DNA of 64,000 nucleotides from Mixophyes australis (taxonomy: Eukaryota > Chordata > Amphibia > Anura > Limnodynastidae): positions 369,963,124-370,027,123 of the forward strand of contig JAVHZZ010000002.1 in NCBI GenBank assembly GCA_036250195.1, read 5' to 3'. How positions within the stretch are numbered: position 1 is the first letter of the stretch; each line of letters begins with the position of its first letter. The notes beneath the pieces are model-generated. The model ran no database searches and had not been told where the DNA came from. It saw only the letters and a list, made by a program, of their open reading frames with translations. The position numbers and the translations under genes were made by a program. Positions 58,114-64,000 of the stretch are shown here, in pieces.

Positions 58114-58605
58114 GTCTAATCCCACGTGACAAATAACCCACAACAGTTCTCACTGTAATTTATTCAACAAAACAAGCCTACATAATGAAGCTATCTGGGA
58201 AAAGTACATCCTTACTGCTCCCTTGCCAATAGGAGGAGGTAATTCCAGCCAGGCGCTGCTAATGGTATGCACTTAATTATTTCATGACCAAGAAGTGCTA
58301 CCACCTTTATATATAAAAACAGAATATTTGGCAGCTTGGTCTGGAGCATTCAGACATGCCGAGGAGAAAAGACATCTGCAATGATCCCAGAGAAGCAACT
58401 GCTGCTGCTCAGCCTGGAAAGCTTATGAGGTCAATAGGAAACAATACAATGTTCATTATTCAACAGTTAAAACTATCATTTTCAAATGGAGGACACTAAA
58501 GGGAGTTGTCAATCTTCCCAAGAGCGCGTCCCTGCAAATACACCCAAAGATTCAGACCTGATAATGCGAGAGAGAAAAAAAACAAACAAAAACACAAATC
58601 CAAGC

Positions 58606-59514
58606 GCTAGACATATGAACAAAAATAATTTTCCACACCTGTAAATTATTGAATTGAGGCGTTTCAAATCAGACCTGTTGCCAGAGGTGTATAACATCAA
58701 GCACCTGGCCATACAGTCTCCATTTGCAAACATTTGTGATACAAAATGGGTCGTTCTGAAGAGCTAAGTGACTTCAAGCGTGGTACTGTGATAGGATGCC
58801 ACCTTTGCAATAAGACGGTTTGTGAAATTTCATTCCTGCTGGATATTCCACGGTCAACTGTAAGTGATATTATTAGAAAGTGGAAGCGTTTAGGAACAGC
58901 AGCAACTCAGCCACGAAGTGGAAGACCAGGTAACATCACAGAGCGGGTTCAACGACTGCTAAGGTGCATAAAAGTCGCCAACAGTCTGCTGATTCCATAG
59001 CGGAAGAGTTCTGAACTTTCACTGGCACTAAATTAAGCACAAAATCTGTGCGGCGGCAGCATAATACAAAGTCATTTTGGACAATGCTATACTTCCAACT
59101 TTGTGGCAACAGTTTGGGGAAGGCCCTTTTATATTCCAACATATCTGTGCCCCAGAGCACAAAGCAAGAACTACATAGACATAGTTTGAGGAGCTCGGTG
59201 TGGAGAACTTGACTGGCCTACACAAAGCTCTGACCTCAACCCCATTGAACACCTTTGGGATGAACTGGGATGGATATTGAGAGCCAGGCCTTCTCGTCCA
59301 ACATCAGTGCCGGACCTCATAAATTTTACAGAATGAATGGGCACAAATTCCCACAGAAACACTCCCAATAACAGCTTCCAAGAAGAGTGGAAGCTGTTAG
59401 AGCGGCAAAAGGGGGACCAACTCCATATTATAAGTATATGTATTTGAATACAATGTCATTACAGTCCCAGTTGGTGTAATGGTCAAGCGTCCGAATACTT
59501 TTGTCCATATAGCG
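58606..59514 (+). mobile_element. Internally deleted Tc1 element (same family as 40649-42515)
   Basis: The right end AATACTTTTGTCCATATAGCG plus TA is clear. The left end is degraded. The body parallels the reverse complement of 42515-40649. The central catalytic part of the transposase is deleted. Confidence 0.85.
58746..59000 (+). pseudogene. Tc1 transposase N-terminal fragment
   Basis: ATG start followed by GRSEELSDFKRGTVIGCHL, CEISFLLDIPRSTVSDII (helix-turn-helix) and TQPRSGRPGNIT (the GRPR-like linker). The frame stops at 59000. Text after it belongs to the C-terminal part (FDNA-like, then SPDLNPIEHLWDEL-like near 59230), so roughly the region with the first catalytic Asp is missing. Confidence 0.85.
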
Positions 59515-59653
59515 TATATCCAGGGATCTATAGTTGTTTGTTAACATAGTAAATGTTAAAGTTCATGACTTTACCATCACAAAACATGGTACAAGAATGT
59601 CTTTCACGGAAGTGTGCGAACTGCATAAAAAGGGCAGCAGATGACCTTACGTA

Positions 59654-61296
59654 CAGTCAAGTCCATAAATATTGGGACATCATCGCAATTCTCATATTTT
59701 GGGCTCTATACACCACCACAATGGATTTGGAATGAAACTAACAAGATGTGCTTTAACTGCAGACGTTCAGCTTTAATTTGAGGGAATTTACATCCAAATC
59801 AGGTGAACGGTGTAGGAATTACAACGGTTTCTATATGTACCTCCCATTTTTTAAGAAACCAAAAGTAATGGGACAATCGACTCAAAAACCTATTTCATGG
59901 ACATGTGTGGGCTATTCCCTCATTATTTCATCATCAATTGAGCAGGTAAAAGGTCTGGAGTTGATTCTAGGTGTGACATTTGCATTTGGAATCTGTTGCT
60001 GTCGACTCTCAATATGAGATCCAAAGAGCTGTCACTATCAGTGAAGCAAGCCATCATTAGGCTGAAAAATGAAAACAAACCCATCAGAGAGATAGCAAAA
60101 ATATTAGGTGTGACCCAATCAACTGTTTGGAACATTCTTAAAAAGAAAGAACTCCCCAGAGAGCTCAGCAACACCAAAAGACCCGGAAAAGACCACGGAA
60201 AACAACTGTGGTTGATGCCGGAAGAATTTTTTCCCTAGTGAAGAAAAACCCCTTCACAACAGTTGGCCAAATCAAGAACACTCTCCAGGAGGTAGGTGTA
60301 TATAAGTCAAAGTCAACAATCAAGAGAAGACTTCACAAGACTGAATATAGAGGGTTCACCACAAAATGTAAACCACTTGTGAGCCACAAAAACAGGAAGA
60401 CCAGATTAGAGTTTGCCAAACAACATCTAAAAAAGCCATTACAGTTCTGGAACAACATCCTATGGACAGATGAGACAAACATCAACTTGTACCAGAGTGT
60501 GGGAAGAGAAGAGTATGGAAAAGGAAAGGAACTGCTCATGATCCAAAACATACCACCTCATCAGTGAAGCATGGTGGCGGCAGTGTCATGGCGTGGGCAT
60601 GTATGGCTGCCAATGGAACTGGTTCCCTTGTATTTATTGATGATGTGACTGCTGACAAAAGCAGCAGGATGAATTCTGAAGTGTTTCGGGCAATATTATC
60701 TGCTCATATTCAGTCAAATGCTTCAGAACTCGCTTCACAGTGCAGATGGACAATGACCCGAAGCATACTGCAAAAGCAACCAAAGAGTTTTTTTTAAGGC
60801 TAACAAGTGGAATGTTATGAAAGGCCAGGTCAATCATCTGACCTGAATCCAATTGAGAATGCATTTCACTTGATGAAGACAAAATGAAGGGAAAATGTCC
60901 CAAGAACAAGCTGAAACTGAAGACATTTGCAGTAGAGGCCTGGCAGAGCATCACCAGGGATGAAACCCAGCGTCTGGTGATGTCTATGCCTTCCAGACTT
61001 CAGGCTGTAATTGACTGCAAAGGATTTGCAACAAAGTATTAAAAAGTGAAAGTTTGATGTAGGATTGTTTAGTTTGTCCCATTACTTTTGGTCCCTTAAA
61101 AAGTGGGAGGCACTTTTGTGCTGTGTTGTAATTCCTACACTGTTCACCTGATTTGGATGTAAATTCCCTCAAATTAAAGCTGAAAGTCTGCAGTTAAAGC
61201 ACATCTTGTTAGTTTCATTTCAAATCCATTGTGGTGGTGTGTAGAGCCCAAAATATGAGAATTGTGTCGAAATCCCAATATTTATGTACTTAACTG
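59654..61296 (+). mobile_element. Tc1-type transposon with long inverted repeats
   Basis: Begins CAGTCAAGTCCATAAATATT with TA at 59652-59653; ends at 61296 with TA at 61297-61298. The inverted repeats are about 225 bp (59654-59879 and about 61070-61296). That is unusually long and includes ATTTGAGGGAATTTACATCC and its complement. The transposase is in the plus strand. Confidence 0.92.
60014..60830 (+). pseudogene. Tc1 transposase, several frameshifts
   Basis: The first frame gives RSKELSLSVKQAIIRLKNEN and IAKILGVTQSTVWNIL (helix-turn-helix). A shift near 60190 leads to NPFTTVGQIKNTLQE and ILWTDETNINLYQ (first Asp). Another shift leads to KHGGGSVMAWACMAANGTGS, then text equivalent to the NDPKHTAK block (second Asp) in yet another frame. 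The PGQSPDLNPIE block follows near 60830. All catalytic blocks are recognisable but the frame is broken at least three times. Confidence 0.88.
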
Positions 61297-61309
61297 TATA
61301 TCCCAAGTA

Positions 61310-62400
61310 TGTTTAAATCCCCCATCTAGCTCTACTGGAAGTGTATTCCACCTAGCTACTACCCTTTGGTAAAGTCATTCAAAGTTCTGATAAAGCTGCT
61401 GTCCTCAAGTGCATGCCCCTTGTTCTAATACTGCTCCTCCTCGGTGTAGAACGCTTCCATCCTTGTTAAAACTCCTAAAATATTTGAAAGCTTTTAGAAT
61501 AACCCCCCCCCCCCCCTCCCCCCTTGACTGCTCCAAGCTATGGATCCTGAGGTCCTTTAGTTTTTCCTGGTAAGTGCACAATGTATACCATGCATTTGTT
61601 TAATAATCCTTCTTGTATCTCTAATTTATGTCCTGAAGTTATGGCCTCCAAATTGAACACAGTTTTCTAGGTGTGGTCGCACCAGAGACCTATATAGAGT
61701 CACCATGACTTCCCTCTTTCTACCGACCTTTATGTTACATGAAATAAGGAGTCTTCGATAACTTTATATTGGTCAGTAGTTCCCATTTGTGAGTCGTTGA
61801 TACTATAAGCAGCCTTTGGATTTTTGAGACCCAAGTGCACGATTTTATATTTTGGCATTGAACCATTCATCTAATCTAGCTAGCTGAAGAAATTATTTTG
61901 GTTACCCCCCTGCACTCCCTGGTAAGTCTACCCTACTTTGTGTTACCTGTAAAAATGCATATTATCCATCTGTAGTAATGTCTAATATAAAGATATTTAA
62001 AAACATGATTGATACAAATAAAAATCCTTGGGGTACTTAACTAGTAACTCCTTCTTCTGAATGTATTCCATTTATGACAGCCCACAACCAGCATTGTATC
62101 CACTCCCAAAAATCGAAAATGAATTTATCAGTTCTCAACAGGATCAAAGGCTGCACTAAAATCAAGTAAGCCAAGTCTATGGCTTCAATCAGTCAAAAAG
62201 TAAATCAAATAAAGTTGGTCATAATCTTCCTCCAATAAATCCACCCTGCCTGGACGTTGTAGGTTGCGGTGTTTCCTTTCATTTCCCCACTACAGGTGTC
62301 GGACCCGCTGGTCTCTAGTTTCCAGCCTCTTTTCCACTTCCACTTCCTGTAAAGTGGGACAACACTTTCTATTTTCCAGTACTCTGAAATTCAAATTCCA
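61310..62400 (+). mobile_element. CR1-like LINE 3'-region remnant
   Basis: Phrases such as CACAGTTTTCTAGGTGTGGTC, CCTTGGGGTACTTAACTAGTA, GGGACAACACTTTCTATTTTCC and CCAGTACTCTGAAAT occur in the same order as in degraded CR1/L3-type 3' regions as I recall them. No frame is open. The identification rests on recall only. Confidence 0.45.
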
Positions 62401-64000
62401 CAATGCAATGTAAAACTATTATATTACTGAAGGCTAAACTATAACTAATGATATGATGGGCCAGCAGACGAAGCCTATGCCTAATGTGACACATGTGAGT
62501 GAGCAGTGACGAAGTAGAATGGATCTGGTGGCTCACCAGATTACATGGGGCCCAGACAGCACAATGGATCTCCCACTAGTTCCAATAGACCTCTGCTTCA
62601 GCTGGGTGAGGTTGTGAACAGGACTGTTTGTCATGCTTGAGTAACACATGCAACTAAACCTAATTTACTCAAACTATTTCTGCAATTTCTAAGGAGCTGT
62701 AGGGTCCAAATTACTATTTGTTTCACTCTATTTTATTGTACCCTGATATAATAAAAGACAGACATTCATGTTATATAGAAACGGATGTTCTGCATAGGTA
62801 AAACAATAGGTAACCATAACTGAGAGGGGGAGGGGGTAGAGTGTGTGGAGTTGGAGGCGAGTCTGCCATCTCCTCCATAGCTAGTACTAAGTAGTTTCCA
62901 CAATCCTCAAGCCTACATTGAGATACTACTCTGGGAGAGGGGATCTTACCCGAGAGCCCCCTACCTGAGTACAAAGGGGACCTTTGTCAAGCTCTTATTA
63001 TCTGGTCTGAAGCCCCACAAGGAGAAGGTTGCCAGAGATAGCTGGCATCAACATCATGCCACGACAATGTGGGGGGAAGGGTTTAGCCCAATAGTATGTT
63101 TAATATCTGTAAACATCCTACCTCCTAATTTTGTAAGTCTCTTAAATATTGTTATTATTACTACCATCTTTTATTTATAAAGGTGCCTCAAAAGGTCCTC
63201 AGCACTGTAAAATAAATTATATTCATGGCTGCTTTCTCTTCCGGACAAATTCAGACACTAATCTTTGGAAAGCACCAAATTATAAAGTATTTTCTAAGGG
63301 TATTACACTATGTTGTGTTTCATTTTAGATATTTTGTCTATGAATCTCCCAATTATGTCCAGCAGAGCTAATTAAATTGTTCTTGGAGATATGCCCTTTT
63401 TGATAGAAATGTTGGTACATAGGAAATGTCTACAGTAATCACTGGTGAATATTGGGAGTGACTCTGCCCGGAATCTTGGTGGTAATAAGAGATATCCACA
63501 CACTCTTAGTAAAGACCTGTCATAAAAGGAGATTTTCTAGTCTTACTCCACTTTATTAGTGTGGTTTGAGCAGGGCTGTTCTTTGAAAAAGCAATATTGC
63601 ACTTTTGTCGTTTTCTGTTGGTTAAAGGTTATAATCCGGTATTTGGAGCAGAGATATACAAGACATAGTGGATCATCACAATATACAGATGAGTAAAATG
63701 TGATTATTTTTGTAAAGTACAAGTTTTCTATAGATCCGTATAAGACTATAAAAAATGGAAATATTGCACTAGGAGGTGCTTTTTTTTTACTCTATATTTT
63801 AAGCTGATTGATTTAAGCATGCTATTACTATTTTGAATTTCTTGTGATCATCTTCTCTACAGTTCAACATCAACTTGCTATTGATGAGGAACGAGAAACA
63901 AAATAAGTAAATGCTGAAATGAAATATTGCTGCTACAAATAAAACTTTCCAGTGACATTCTCCTACAGATTAACAGCATATAGAACAGAATAAAGATGAA
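62401..64000. other. phf12 intron, nothing recognised
   Basis: AT-rich, with a short (ATT)n-like and SINE-tail-like phrase near 63160-63210 (TTTATTTATAAAGGTGC...CAGCACTG). No exon with plausible splice sites and protein similarity was seen on either strand. Confidence 0.45.

Noticed and set aside
62771..62974. Possible upstream phf12 exon
   Set aside because: No splice sites of good quality and no resemblance to PHF12 text.

Overview
This window looks like nuclear DNA from a frog (order Anura; inferred, species not determined). The evidence is split vertebrate genes with GT-AG introns, tRNA-derived SINEs, L2/CR1-type LINEs, Tc1, hAT and Harbinger transposons, and many palindromic MITEs. Most of the window is interspersed repeat. 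There are two host genes, both on the minus strand. One is a complete five-coding-exon SDR gene (19070-37116, 314 aa) that I identify as dhrs13-like. The other is the 3' end of a gene (54507-56405) whose last two exons read as the C-terminus of PHF12. In human 17q11.2 PHF12 lies just upstream of DHRS13 on the same strand (recalled knowledge), so the order here supports both calls.

Layout. 1-5267: broken L2 LINE, a MITE, a SINE and a dispersed repeat. 5268-16384: a Harbinger/PIF DNA transposon of 11,117 bp that appears intact. It has perfect 24-bp terminal inverted repeats flanked by ATA on both sides, and two convergent genes: a nine-exon Myb/SANT-type protein (plus strand) and a two-exon HARBI1-like DDE transposase (minus strand). 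Both genes read open through every predicted splice. 16385-19069: 3' flank of dhrs13. 19070-37116: dhrs13-like. Its introns hold a damaged LTR retroelement (23302-28665), a 35-bp minisatellite with a 7-unit higher-order repeat (about 30735-31345), several MITEs and an antisense L2 piece. The start of intron 1 is a minisatellite made from copies of the exon 1 splice donor. 37117-38900: probable 5' UTR intron holding a 571-bp hairpin MITE, and a GC-box/CCAAT promoter candidate. 40649-42515: Tc1 element with a hAT element nested in it. 43719-44046: SINE. 44279-50549: Tc1 element interrupted by a MITE and a long L2 LINE. 51170-51760: CpG-containing dyad-rich segment. 54507-56405: phf12 3' end with an L1-like fragment in the intron. 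57779-61296: two MITEs and two Tc1 elements. 61310-62400: CR1-like LINE 3' region.

The strongest candidates for something new are the Harbinger element, whose Myb-type partner gene has seven small internal exons that are all multiples of three with only phase-1 introns, and the tandem array of duplicated 5' splice sites next to the real donor of dhrs13 exon 1. Gene identities rest on protein motifs and recall of families. No database was searched.
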